64,000 nucleotides of DNA from Verrucomicrobiota bacterium (GTDB taxonomy: Bacteria; Verrucomicrobiota; Verrucomicrobiia; Chthoniobacterales; UBA10450): assembly GCA_003218375.1 (NCBI GenBank), contig QHNH01000013.1:1-64000 (forward strand). The letters run 5' to 3'. Position numbers and translations under genes: made by a program. Shown in pieces: positions 9,501 to 18,200 of the stretch. The stretch's first letter is position 1; the number at the start of each line of letters is the position of its first letter. The notes under the pieces are model-generated. The model was not told the origin of the DNA, made no database searches, and saw only the letters and a program-made list of their open reading frames with translations.

Positions 9501-9752
9501 GGCGGGGAACGCGTTCATGAGCCAGATCGCCGCCATCCGGCCCATCGTTTGTTGAAAGCTGATCCCAGGCGCTTTCGCCGCGGGCGCGTCCGCATCGGCC
9601 TCCGAGAGGAAATCGCTTTCCGTTTGCTCCACGATCATCGGCGGCTGGAACATGCGGGTGAGCGCGCTTACGTATCCGGCCGTGCAGGCCAGAAGAATTG
9701 CCGCCACGATTAGCCCCGCTAGCGGGATCCCTCCGCGATGTTCTCTTTTCAT
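6585..9752 (-). CDS. PATR-repeat surface protein with PEP-CTERM anchor
   Basis: A predicted exported protein of about 1055 residues, starting at MKREHRGGIPLAGLIVAAIL, a signal-anchor-like segment; the longer ORF start is less likely. An N-terminal globular region is followed by a Pro-rich linker (PPLPPSTLPPEPVPDGP). A long beta-solenoid then carries autotransporter-associated beta-strand repeats, seen as recurring KTGAGTWTLSG, NTYTGNTTI and GGTLNI units. The C-terminus has the PEP-CTERM signal: IPEPSTWG, a hydrophobic helix (AAALAFLVVGYM) and a basic tail (QRKRFAKRLR). It is the kind of substrate expected for the exosortase at 26.6-28.3 kb. It is not a true autotransporter, since no beta-barrel is seen. 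Confidence 0.88.
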   Translation of the reverse strand: MKREHRGGIPLAGLIVAAILLACTAGYVSALTRMFQPPMIVEQTESDFLSEADADAPAAKAPGISFQQTMGRMAAIWLMNAFPAQSSSSARANYYFSLDRAGDPRFLELAPVVASSSYSGTHAVFTPSLPGKLAPSPVLVRQAEAGPPLPPSTLPPEPVPDGPLTTNTTNNYTGTTTGSVLTGTNWSLGHVPTVSEDAVFPVGATTGIRTFSNGSLTVGSFDVLATTGTFTLRNGTSGTTSTLTLGGAGDLGNGVSGTASDLLFATAGSTFVITGTNGTAILNTVLGQSGSFNAAGTMTISSVISDGGNNFGITKTGAGTLTLSGANTFGGGLTLSTGTLNINNASALGIGTFTINGGTIANSTNAGLTLTTNNAQTWGGDFTVSVSGSGGAGDLNLGTGAVLLTGNRTILNISGSSTFTVGGVISDGGNGYTLTRAGNGTGTWVLAGNSTYSGGTTLGAGTTSVSNLGNAGASGNLGTGNISLGNGSTSATLLYTGAGETTNKVFNLSGTTGGGIIDTTGATGGLILSADLTATGAGTKTLTIRGNTTGNTISGKIVDNLSGTNNTSVSKTGTGTWTLSGANTYTGNTTITDGTLSVSTISDSGVSSNVGAGTTINFGSSATTGTLLYTGTGDTTNKVINLNGTTGGAIIDQSGTSGLLKFTGTNTAAGLGNKSLTLQGSTAGTGEIGGAIVDSTGFATSLTKTGAGTWTLSGINSYSGGTNVNAGILKLSGTGTLGSISGTLTMGGGTLDLNGTNQNVGALNGSSGTILNEAPSGGGGAKTLTIGNGDTSGSFSGTITDHDGSGSGFVKLIKTGTGTETMTSTTSNYTGGTDINGGTLISNSANGGALGRGPVTVNNSGTTLVGNGLIDADVTVSSAGNPGGTLAVGTTSASGNIGKVQIGQSAGLGALTLAAGSNLLLDLTAGAGLTGTGAGTIYDQVSALTSVTLGGGTLTLNVGPGLAVGDKFYIVLNNSANAVNGTFSGLAEGSTFTQGGDTFLISYLDSGGDGTLLNDISLTVTAIPEPSTWGAAALAFLVVGYMQRKRFAKRLRVIG

Positions 9753-10087
9753 ACCGATCAACGCCCTTCCTGGAAAGTTCCTACCAGAACAGCGTTCCCG
9801 GCCGGAATTGTCGATAAAAAACTGCAATTTCCAGACACTTTTTTCACCCCGCCCCTTTTCCGACCTCCAGCCTTCGCCAAGGCTACGGCTTGGCAGGCCG
9901 TCCCTGGCACGCCGTAGCCTTTGGCGTAGGCGGCTTCCCGGTATTCAAACTGCTAATTAGACCGCGTGGGCATCACTCAACTCTTACGCGTTCTCTTCTA
10001 CGAGATTCCTCGGGCCATGATCCTTGCCCCCTGGCGACAGAAGCACCGCGTCCGCCTCCGGCGCGTCATGTTGACCGTGCCGTTCTA
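9753..10087. other. Intergenic region: surface-protein promoter side and GCCAAGG repeat
   Basis: No gene is supported here. Close to the surface-protein start the motif AATTTCCAGA (9826-9835) recurs in two other surface-protein upstream regions. At 9875-9926 is a large imperfect palindrome (CGCCAAGGCTACGGC/GCCGTAGCCTTTGGCG). The remainder is unassigned. Confidence 0.6.
9875..9926. repeat. Palindromic repeat of the GCCAAGGCTACGG family
   Basis: Inverted arms CGCCAAGGCTACGGC and GCCGTAGCCTTTGGCG (one-base bulge) are separated by about 21 bases. Related sequence occurs near 46.9 kb and inside the glycosyltransferase gene at about 40.12-40.15 kb. Confidence 0.75.
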
Positions 10088-10207
10088 AAAAGCCGAACGC
10101 AGTGGCTTTGTGTTGTGGTAAAGTATGCGGCGGATGACGCGTTCGTCTTGACCGCGTATCTCACCGACAAACCGAAACGAGGCAACCAGATATGGCCGAT
10201 AAAGTGA
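10088..10207 (+). pseudogene. 3' remnant of a small gene upstream of DUF2283
   Basis: In this frame the peptide QWLCVVVKYAADDAFVLT continues into AYLTDKPKRGNQIW. It resembles, from memory, the C-terminus of small proteins encoded directly upstream of DUF2283 genes, and its stop codon overlaps the DUF2283 start by 16 bases as in an intact operon. Upstream the frame runs into repeat sequence with no plausible protein, so only the 3' end appears to survive. The identification is tentative. Confidence 0.4.
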
Positions 10208-10401
10208 AGGTGTGGTTCGATAAAGAGGGAGATTTCCTGGAAGTGACGTTTGCTGAGCGCGAGGGTTATATGCGCGAAACAGCGCACGATGCAGTCATGG
10301 AGCGGGTGGATCAGAGCGGAAAAGTAATCGGTTTTTCCATCCTCCAAGTAAGCCGGCTGGCGATGGAAAAGCCACTCGAAGCCGAACTGGTTTCTCAGTA
10401 G
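10192..10401 (+). CDS. DUF2283 domain-containing protein
   Basis: This 69-residue cytosolic protein has the DUF2283 pattern: a strand pair VKVWFDKEGDFLEVTF, a variable middle, then VIGFSILQVSRL. Such proteins frequently sit next to small toxin-like genes and are suspected antitoxins, though this is not established for this copy. The ATG lies inside the 3' remnant of the preceding gene. A second small ORF, HicB-like, follows 52 bases downstream on the same strand. Confidence 0.75.
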   Translation: MADKVKVWFDKEGDFLEVTFAEREGYMRETAHDAVMERVDQSGKVIGFSILQVSRLAMEKPLEAELVSQ

Positions 10402-10453
10402 CGAAACACTACCAGGAGCGAGACCTCAAGCGGGCTATTCAACGAGTGAAATC

Positions 10454-10684
10454 ATGAGCAAGACATCTGATCGTTACGTAAAAGTGGTGGCGTGGAGTGA
10501 AGAAGACCAATGTTATGTAGGTCGTTGTCCCGGGCTCATGTTGGGCGGAGTGCATGGCAGCGACGAGCGAGCCGTCTATGCTGAATTGTGCGAAGCCGTC
10601 GATGAGTGGATTCGCTTGCATGAAGCCGAAGGCCGGCCGCTTCCCAAATCGACATCGCTTCGTGAGATCGAAGCGATGGTCTGA
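10454..10684 (+). CDS. HicB-family antitoxin-like protein
   Basis: A 76-residue protein with the degraded-RNase-H-like HicB fold signature: YVKVVAWSEEDQCYVGRCPGL, GVHGSDERAVYAELCEAVDEW, and a short C-terminal extension. Full HicB proteins usually carry a DNA-binding helix-turn-helix or ribbon-helix-helix segment; none is evident here. No HicA-like toxin is found on either side, so it appears to be an orphan. Its neighbour is the DUF2283 gene, which suggests a decayed toxin-antitoxin island. Confidence 0.65.
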   Translation: MSKTSDRYVKVVAWSEEDQCYVGRCPGLMLGGVHGSDERAVYAELCEAVDEWIRLHEAEGRPLPKSTSLREIEAMV

Positions 10685-10790
10685 TTAGTTGCGGCCGTAG
10701 GTGCAGCCGAGGACCCAATCCCTGGAGGGATGACCGAGCCTGGCCTGAGCGACGCCGAAAGGGTGTCGTCCTCGATCTGCAATTAGATCA

Positions 10791-10880
10791 AAAACTGAAA
10801 CGCTGAAAAACTGAAAAGAAACGTCGAAATGCTAAGAAGCTAATTTCAGCTTTTCAGAGTTTTAGCGTTTCAGCTTTTTT
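10791..10880. repeat. Empty inverted pair of octamer arrays
   Basis: The left arm 10791-10818 (AAAACTGAAACGCTGAAAAA and on) pairs with the right arm at about 10850-10880 (CTTTTCAGAGTTTTAGCGTT and on) over roughly 28 bases with few mismatches. The loop of about 32 bases holds no gene. The right arm encodes the last residues (KKAETLKL) and stop of the PATR protein. A decayed TGGAGGGA-family element lies just before it (about 10722-10772). Confidence 0.82.
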
Positions 10881-13238
10881 CCCGAAGCGCTTGCGCCCCA
10901 TGTACCCAACTACGAGGAACGCCAATGCGGCTGCGCCCCAGGTGCTCGGCTCGGGGACGGGGACAAGCTCGAAGTAGCCGTTGAACGCTATCTCCGTCGC
11001 GCCGGACCCGATCAGATTGCCCGCGTCATCGGTGAACTGGAAGGAAGCAAGCTGCGCATCCGTTAACCCGGTGCTCGAAATAAAGAGCAACCGATCGTTT
11101 GTCGCCGCGCCGCTATCCACGAATTGGGTTCCAGTCCAGTGCGCGATCGTGACCGCATTGCCGGCTGTATAAGTCAGGCTAGCAAACAGCAGGTTGCTGC
11201 TGTTGGCGCTTGTGAAATCAATTGTCGCACCCGAGGTCAGCGTAAGCGCTCCCATCGCCGCGGTTGAACCGGCCGCGCCGCCGGCGGGGCCCTCGTTAAG
11301 TCCACCGGTATTAAATGTGCCGCCATTGAGGTTTATGGTCGCGCTATTATTGATACGATCATTTACGGTGTTGCTTCCGCTGAGGAGTAGTGTGCCACCG
11401 GAATTGACCGTAATTCCTGAGGTGTTAGCTAGCTTCCCGGTGGTGGTGGATCCGTTGTTGGCGATTTCCAGCGTGCCGCCGCTCGCGCTTATTGTCGTCG
11501 TGCCGGTGTAAGTATTATTGGCGGTCACCGTCAGAATATTAGCGCCACTTTTCGTAAGGTTACTCGCGACCGTGTTAGCCCCAGCATTGTTGGTAATCAC
11601 GCCGCTGATTGTGATCGCACCTGTGCCATTGATCGTTAGTCCGCGTGCTGTGTCGCTCTCAGCCAAGTATACATTGCCGCTCAGAGTGGTAGCAGCCGAG
11701 TTGTTTACGGTAAGCGTGCGGCTCAATGCTCCGGAACTCGTGAAGCTGCCACTAATTGTCAGGTCATTCGCGCCCCCAATTATCCCGTTGATTGCCAGCA
11801 CAACATTGTTAGATATCGAGCGCGCGCCGTTACTGGCTAGGATCGTGCTGCCGGAATTGGTCGAGAATGTGAGTGTGCCCGAGCCCAATGCACCGTTGTC
11901 CCCAATAGCTAATGTGCTTGGGCCGAGCAGCGTGGTTCCCCCAATGTATGAGTTAGCGACATTCAAGGTAAGAGTGCCGCCTCCTGTTTCCGTCACTGAC
12001 CCCGTTCCAGTGATAGCGCTACCACTGAAGTCAGTACCCTGCGTGACGGCGTTGCTCCGATTGATCGTCAGATTTCCGTTGTCAACGATTGAGCTACTTG
12101 TAGAAAGGGTCCCAGTTGTTGCTCCACTTCCGAGTTGTAGAGTACCGCCGCTAATCGTTGTCGTGCCGGTGTAAGTGTTTGCATTGGCAAGTACCAACGT
12201 GCCGTTGCCGGACTTCGTCAGGCTAAATGCGCTACCGCCATCGGCAACCGCCCCAAGTGTTAGAACCGTCGTTCCGCCCCCAGCAGGATTAGTCGTGCTG
12301 AACGTTGCATTTCCTGTCAAAGTCGTGGCACCGAATGTTACTCCGGCCGTGCCTCCGGTAACGCTTGTCCCGCCGGCAATCGTCAGTGTTTGTGCGCCAA
12401 TTGACAAAGTGCCAAAGGTGTATGTGAACCCATTTCCAGATGTAGAACGATCCGACGTGATCTGCGCGTTGGCTGTCACCGTTGTGTTCCGACTGAGACT
12501 CGTGGTTGAAGCATGCGCTAATTGCAAAATTCCACCACCTAAGGATAGAGTTCCTTGCCCCAGAGCATTTGAGCTGCCCGACGTGATAACAGTGCCGCTC
12601 GTCAGCGTGAAGCCACCGGTAAAAGTGTTAGAGGCACTTAACTTCACCGTACCGGAAGTGTTAACCACTATTGATCCTGTAGTTCCGCTTACAACGCCGG
12701 TTAACGCCGTCGTTCCCGACGCATTCGTTCCACCAAGCGTGAGGGTCTTAGTGTTCAGATTAAGCCCTCCCAAACTCAACGTACCGGCGTTATTCACGTA
12801 AAAGCCTGTGTTGTTGGAAAGTGTCACGGAAACGTTCGTGCCAATAGTAAGATTATGATTCGCCGAGTCGTCTAGGATGATCCCTGCGTTAGTCTGGCCA
12901 CTCAGCGTTGCGGTCCCCGTGATAGTCAAAGTTCTCGAACTCGCCGCAGTAATGGACACGTCCTGGCCCACTCCAGTAGCCAGCCAGAGACCCTGAGCTG
13001 TTCGCGCAGCATCGAGGGCTGGCTGATTTGAGAACGTCGTGTCAAACTTTGCCGACACCGTGGTCGACGGAATAGTGTTCGGATTCCAATTCGTGCTTGT
13101 ACCCCACGTGGTATCTGTCGTGCCTGTCCACTCCGACGTGGTTGTGTCCGCCGCCTGCGCGGATTGGCCGAGCGTGAGGACTGCGAGCGCTATGCAAATA
13201 GCGAGGCCGTTGCGAATTTTGATCCGGGTCGTCATCAA
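10854..13238 (-). CDS. PATR-repeat surface protein with PEP-CTERM anchor
   Basis: A 794-residue exported protein with a signal peptide (IRNGLAICIALAVLTLGQSAQA). It opens with the WTGTTDTTWGTSTNWNPNTIP module that commonly precedes PATR solenoids, then carries many KSGNGTLVLANANTYTGTTT-like repeats. The C-terminal part has NGYFELVPVPEPSTWGAAAL, a hydrophobic helix and GRKRFGKK, a PEP-CTERM sorting signal. The final KKAETLKL and the stop come from an octamer repeat array. A heptamer array lies immediately upstream of the start, in place of a recognisable ribosome binding site. Confidence 0.88.
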   Translation of the reverse strand: MMTTRIKIRNGLAICIALAVLTLGQSAQAADTTTSEWTGTTDTTWGTSTNWNPNTIPSTTVSAKFDTTFSNQPALDAARTAQGLWLATGVGQDVSITAASSRTLTITGTATLSGQTNAGIILDDSANHNLTIGTNVSVTLSNNTGFYVNNAGTLSLGGLNLNTKTLTLGGTNASGTTALTGVVSGTTGSIVVNTSGTVKLSASNTFTGGFTLTSGTVITSGSSNALGQGTLSLGGGILQLAHASTTSLSRNTTVTANAQITSDRSTSGNGFTYTFGTLSIGAQTLTIAGGTSVTGGTAGVTFGATTLTGNATFSTTNPAGGGTTVLTLGAVADGGSAFSLTKSGNGTLVLANANTYTGTTTISGGTLQLGSGATTGTLSTSSSIVDNGNLTINRSNAVTQGTDFSGSAITGTGSVTETGGGTLTLNVANSYIGGTTLLGPSTLAIGDNGALGSGTLTFSTNSGSTILASNGARSISNNVVLAINGIIGGANDLTISGSFTSSGALSRTLTVNNSAATTLSGNVYLAESDTARGLTINGTGAITISGVITNNAGANTVASNLTKSGANILTVTANNTYTGTTTISASGGTLEIANNGSTTTGKLANTSGITVNSGGTLLLSGSNTVNDRINNSATINLNGGTFNTGGLNEGPAGGAAGSTAAMGALTLTSGATIDFTSANSSNLLFASLTYTAGNAVTIAHWTGTQFVDSGAATNDRLLFISSTGLTDAQLASFQFTDDAGNLIGSGATEIAFNGYFELVPVPEPSTWGAAALAFLVVGYMGRKRFGKKAETLKL

Positions 13239-13239
13239 A

Positions 13240-13270
13240 AAGTAGGAATTAGAAAGTAGGAAGTAGGAAA
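13240..13270 (+). repeat. AAGTAGG heptamer array in 5' leader
   Basis: AAAGTAGGAATTAGAAAGTA followed by further AGTAGGA units directly precedes the start of the PATR gene, in its mRNA leader. Confidence 0.75.
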
Positions 13271-13358
13271 AGGGAGGTCGGAAATCAGAGGACGGCAGAA
13301 ATTCATAGGCTTGTCGTCCCGAGAGGAAAGGCGGATTGGAGCAGGTCGAGAACGCGGC

Positions 13359-13433
13359 GTCAACGAAATTTCCAGAATTATCTGAGAAAAGTTATTCACA
13401 CGTAAGAACTCGGGCCGGGCCCCCCGAGTTCTT
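13359..13433 (-). promoter_or_regulatory. Conserved intergenic block A with terminal hairpin
   Basis: On the minus strand a hairpin (AAGAACTCGGG/CCCGAGTTCTT, 13404-13433) is followed by a segment closely matching 24196-24265, including the identical 20-mer of sequence GTTATTCACACGTAAGAACT read on the plus strand and the AATTTCCAGA motif. Each copy lies between a TPR gene's 3' end and the start of a surface-protein gene. It may be a terminator plus promoter region carried along in a duplication. Confidence 0.6.
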
Positions 13434-13492
13434 GGTTCTCAGTTCTTGGTTATTGGGGTGGCTGGGCCTCTTCTCTAGCGGCGGCCTCTGGC

Positions 13493-15228
13493 TTAAAGCT
13501 GGCTCACGAGAGCCTGTTCTTCGGGCAAGATCTTGTTTTTCGGCAGGTGCGACATCTCGATGCGCGCGTCGGCCTCGCGTCCGTTGAGGGCCAGAGTCGC
13601 CGCGTGGACCACCACGGCCGAAGGCGTGAGCTCTTTTTGAGAAGCGTTCACTCCGTTGTAAACGGCGAGCGCATCCTGGGGACGGTTTTGTTTTAACAAG
13701 GCGAGCGCAAGCAAAGTGCGATGGGGCAGGCTGTCCGGCTCGGCTTCGAGGAGTTTGCGGGCCAGCGCCTTGATACCTTCTACTTTCTCCTTTAGACTTT
13801 CTCCTTGCGACTCCTGCTGCGTTAGCAGCAAGAGTCGCGTATACGCTTCCTCGTTCTGAATGGCGGGATCGTTGGGCCGGAGAGCGAGCATACTGGCAAG
13901 AACCGCGTGAATTCTCTGGGTGTCGCCGCTGATTTGCGCGATTCGCAGCCGGCCTTGCTGCGCGAGCCATAGATTTGGCGCTTCGGCGGCCGCCTCTTCG
14001 TAAGCCAATCCCGCTACCTCGATGATTGCATTTTTTTCCGCGTAATCGGCGAGCACGATCAGTTTGGCGGGGTCGCCGGCGGCAGATTCGAGGGCGCGTT
14101 TCCAATTATTTTCTGCCGCGCTTTTCTCGCCGAGCTGGGCATTGCACCGCGCCAAATACATCTTCTGCATGAACGGCTCGAGTGGGAACCGGTCGCTTTC
14201 GAGCAACTGCTTGACCTCGGCCCAGCGGCCGATCGCCCCGAGCGTGTCGAGGTTCTGAACAAAAAGGTCCCGTGATTTCGCCGCGCGCTCGGCCGGAATC
14301 AGATCCAGGGCGCGCTGATACCGGCCATGGCGGGAAAGCCAGGCGGCGAGAATGGCGAGATCTTTGTCGTCATCTCCAGGTCGGCTGCGAGCAGTTTGTG
14401 GCTGACTTTTGCCAGCGGATGATCGCCGATCCTGCGGATCAGCTCGTCGACCGGCATGGGCGGGGCATTGTTTGATTCCGGCGCGGTCCCGGGGGCGAAT
14501 TGAGCGAGCACGATGAGTGCGTCGAGGGCGACATCGTCGTTTCCTTTGGCGAGCGACGCCATGCGGTCGTCAATTTGCTTTGCGTCACGGACGAACCTGG
14601 CTCCGCCGTCTCGCACTACCGTCTGAAGGATGAAGACAGCCTGATATTCGTCGCGCCGCGTGAGCCCCGGTGCCGTGAGGGTCTTTTCCGCGAATTGACT
14701 GGCCTTGTCGTATTGGTGTTTGCGCCCCGCCACATCCGCCGCTAACAGCCAATCCGCTGCGGTTGGCTTTTCTCTTTCGTTCTTCAGCAATTCCTCGATG
14801 GCCTCGTCCGCGACGGCGAGGTCGTTGGTTTTAAGCGAGGCGATCGCTTCCTCACGCAAGTCCGCGCGCGTAAGCGGTTGAAGCGCCTCGAGCTTTTTCC
14901 AGAACTCAACAGCACCCGGTTGATTGACGCGAGAGACCAGGCGGGCTACGGCGCGCAATGTCTGCGGTTCATTCGGGGAAAGCCGGTAGGCCGCGGTCGC
15001 TTCATCACGCGCTTCACGCCATTTCTCTTGCTCGATAAAAACAAACGCGCGCTCAGCATGCCGGCGCGCCTGCCATCCTTTGATGAAATGGCGGACCGGT
15101 CTCGCCGCAACCACGCCCACAACTGCAAACAGCAAAAAACCTACACCTGTCAGCAGCCAGCGACGCCGCTTCCGCCGGCGCTGGCGGCGCTCCTCGTCGG
15201 TGAGCATGAAATCGTTTTTAGCCATCAT
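13493..15228 (-). pseudogene. Frameshifted TPR-type membrane protein (paralog of 24337-26127)
   Basis: The first reading frame (14299-15228) starts MMAKNDFMLTDEERRQRRRK with one transmembrane helix, then TPR-like helices (EQEKWREARDEATAAYRLSP). It follows the intact paralog up to HKLLAADLEM and then leaves frame. The continuing homology (DDDKDLAILAAWLSRHGRYQ and on to FPLEPFMQKMYLARCNAQLG) is in another frame from about 14375 to 13493. Compared with the paralog about 20 residues are missing at the junction, so a deletion of roughly 60 bases, not a multiple of three, explains the break. A sequencing error alone would not remove these residues. The 3' end abuts a TAGCGGCGGCCTCTGGC repeat. Confidence 0.75.
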
Positions 15229-15282
15229 GTCCCAACGCGAACGGATAGGGGAGTTCGCGTTCTGCGTTTGTCCAGAATCAGT

Positions 15283-18200
15283 CTAGGGAACGCAATGGGC
15301 AGAGTTATTGCGTACAGTGGTGGTGTCGCCCACGTTCACTCCGCCATCGAGGTTAACGTCGTACTGGAAGTTAGTGTTATCCAGGGTCACGCCGGCATTG
15401 TCGCGCACAAGAAGCGTATCGCCGGCGTTGACGATTCGATCCGTATTAACGTTGCCCCAAAGGAAGCCAACCGGGACGCTGCCCGAACCTCCCGTGCTGC
15501 CGTTTGTACCGGTAACGCCGGTAGCCGATAAGGTAAGGACCTGCTGATCGGTTACTCCGGTAAGAGTAACAATCATGTCGTTCCCGCTAAAGCTGACGCT
15601 ACTGACGCTCCCAGTGCCGACCGGAATATTGTTGTCGCAGTTTGAAGTGTGATTCGTGACGTTCGCGCTGCCGCCGTTTACCGGAGTATCGAAAGTCAGG
15701 ACAACGGTGTAATTGCTGGTCCCGTCACTCCGACCTTCTATGCCTGAATTGCCGGTAAGCGGCAGCGGCAGGTTAAAGGTGCCGGCTCCGCCGCCATGGG
15801 TCATACGCGAAACCGCGGAAACAAGGACAGGTGCCGGAGTAGCGGTGGGCGTCGCGGTGGCGGTTGCGGTTGCCGTCGCAGTCGCGGTTGCGGTAGCCGT
15901 CGCAGTCGCGGTAGGTGTTGCCGTGGCAGTGGCAGTTGGCGTCGGGCTTGGTGTCGGCGAAGCCGCTACGTTGCAAGCGTTAGGCAAAAAGACATTGGTA
16001 ACTCCGATGTCGTCAAGATAGAAGCCGGCGTAATCCGCGGATGGGTCGGAAGTGAATCGCCAGCGGAACTGGATGGTATCGCCCGGGGTCAACCCCGTGA
16101 GTAAGTGGCAGCGGCGGCCATAAGAGGAAGGGGTAGCGCTGGTAACCCAACTGGCGCAGGCCGTGCCGCTACCCAGTGGGCCGGTAATGACTGGTGTGGT
16201 GGTGACGTAGCCACAGGCGTTGACCGGCGGGCTACCCGTACACGATAGCGTGCTCCAGTCGGAAGTAATGTCTGTAACGAGGCATCCGTTCCCGGTCGCG
16301 TTACTTGGTGCGGAAACAGTGGTCCACGCCCCGCCATTGCGCGAAAACTCGACGGCTATGCCATCCCAGTTGTATTCCAACTGGTGGCGTTCCCAGTAAG
16401 TCAAGTTGATCGTGCCCGAGCCCACGGTCAGAACCGGCGTTTGGGCCAAGGCACATCCATTGTCCGAGTAACGAGCGCTGGCTGTGGGTCCGGCGTTACG
16501 ATACGCGTAAGCGCCGCCGGAGGTGTGGTTGGCGCCTGAGTCGTCGGTGGTATTGACGAAGCGCCAGATCGGGTCGCCGCTATTGCCAACGTTGAGTTGG
16601 AGGAACGCAGTGACATCACCGCCGCCATCCGACCAGGTTCCGGTGCTGCCCTGCAAGCCCGAGCCATAAGGAGTGCCTGCGACGATGACGCTGTTGGATT
16701 CTTCGTTACCTCCACCGCATTCGCCGCCGTTACCGGTGCTGTTGTCCTCGGCGCGGACGACATAATAATAGGTGGTGCCACTGGTGAGGTTGCTGGTATC
16801 GGTGTAAGAGCTCGGGCCGGGAGCGCAGGTGGCAATACGATTAGCCGGTGCCGGGACGAAGTTCGGCGCCGTGCCGCGGAAAACGTTGTAGCGAATGGTT
16901 GGGGTGAGCGGGCAACTCGAGGTGGCCGGCGACCAGTTGATTGTAACGCCGCAACTGGACGAGTTAGTGCTAGTGGCGCTGGTGGCTCCCGCAAATGTCG
17001 GTTTCAGGTTGCAAGAGCCGGTTGCGGTAGCACTCACCTTTCCGCTTCGCACCAAGGCCTGGCATTTGCCGGCTGGATCAGTGGCCGCGAGGACCCGATA
17101 AGTGTAAGTAAGGCCGCCCTGGACTGTGGTATCGGTGAAGCTGCTAGACGTGCCTGAGACTGAAGCTAGCGGCTGATAAAGACCTTCGCTACCGGCGGCG
17201 CCGAGCGCACGTTCGATGGCATAGCTGCCCGGCGTAGGCGAGATGCCGCTCCAGGTTATCTGGATCTGGTTAGGCGCAATGGCTGACGCGCTGAGAATCG
17301 TCGGAGCGCTCGAAGGACGAGTTGTGCAGGTGGTGGCCGCGCATTGTCCGGCGCCGGCGCCCGCCGGAAAGCGGGCGGAAGCGATTCGAGTTTTCCAGTT
17401 CGCGTTGCCGCTGCCAGTGCTGCCACCGGAAAGATAATACTCGTTCGCATGCCAAAAGGTGCAGTCGTCGGCCGGATCGATACTCACACTGGTGTAATCG
17501 CCCCAGCGCTCAGGATTGGTCATGGTGTTGACGATGTTTCGCGTGCCGGTAAAGATGATGGTTTCTGGACCCGTCATTGTGCCTAACGGGTCGCTCTTGG
17601 CCCGGCCGGTGTAGCGAATGGAATGGTTGTCGGTGCCATTGATTAGGCCAGAGGCGCTGTAACCGACGAGGATGTTTTCAGCGCCATCCATGCTGATCGA
17701 GGGCATCCAGCGGGACCGGCCGTTGGCCACGTCGGCCACGGTGCCCTGCTGATAAGTGCAGGGGTAGGACGAGCAGACGGCATCGGGCTGGCCCGAAATG
17801 CGGAAGTCGTACCAGCGGACGCCGGAGACAACGCCGGTGATTCCAGGATCAACCGAATGAGAGATGACCAATGACTCATGATCGATGAAGTTTCGATAAG
17901 CCAGGCGGAACATGAGGCGATCAGCCAGGGAATCAATGACCACACTGCTACCGGGCTGCGGGATACAAGCTCCGCCGCCGCAGGCAGCCGCGGCGGATGC
18001 AGTAGGCATGACTGCTTGAAGCGTTCGGGTGGTGTTTGCCGGCGTGGCGAAATCCACCTTCATCCGATAGAGATACATCCCGGCAGTATGGATCGAGACG
18101 AAGATGCCCGGAGCGCTTCCCGGAGGCGGCGCGAATCCGTCCAGGTCCGCGGGCATGTGGCCGCCTTCGGTAGCGTCGATGATGACTTGCCAGGTGGCGG

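Noticed and set aside
10685-10853. Possible small RNA gene between HicB and the PATR gene
   Set aside because: The structure seen is accounted for by a decayed TGGAGGGA element and an inverted octamer array; no promoter could be identified.
13404-13433. Simple Rho-independent terminator only
   Set aside because: The stem is strong but no T-run follows, and the flanking sequence is conserved with a second locus, so it is reported as part of a conserved block.
14299-14380. Programmed frameshift in the TPR gene
   Set aside because: No slippery heptamer with downstream structure is obvious, and about 20 residues are missing relative to the paralog, which fits a deletion better.
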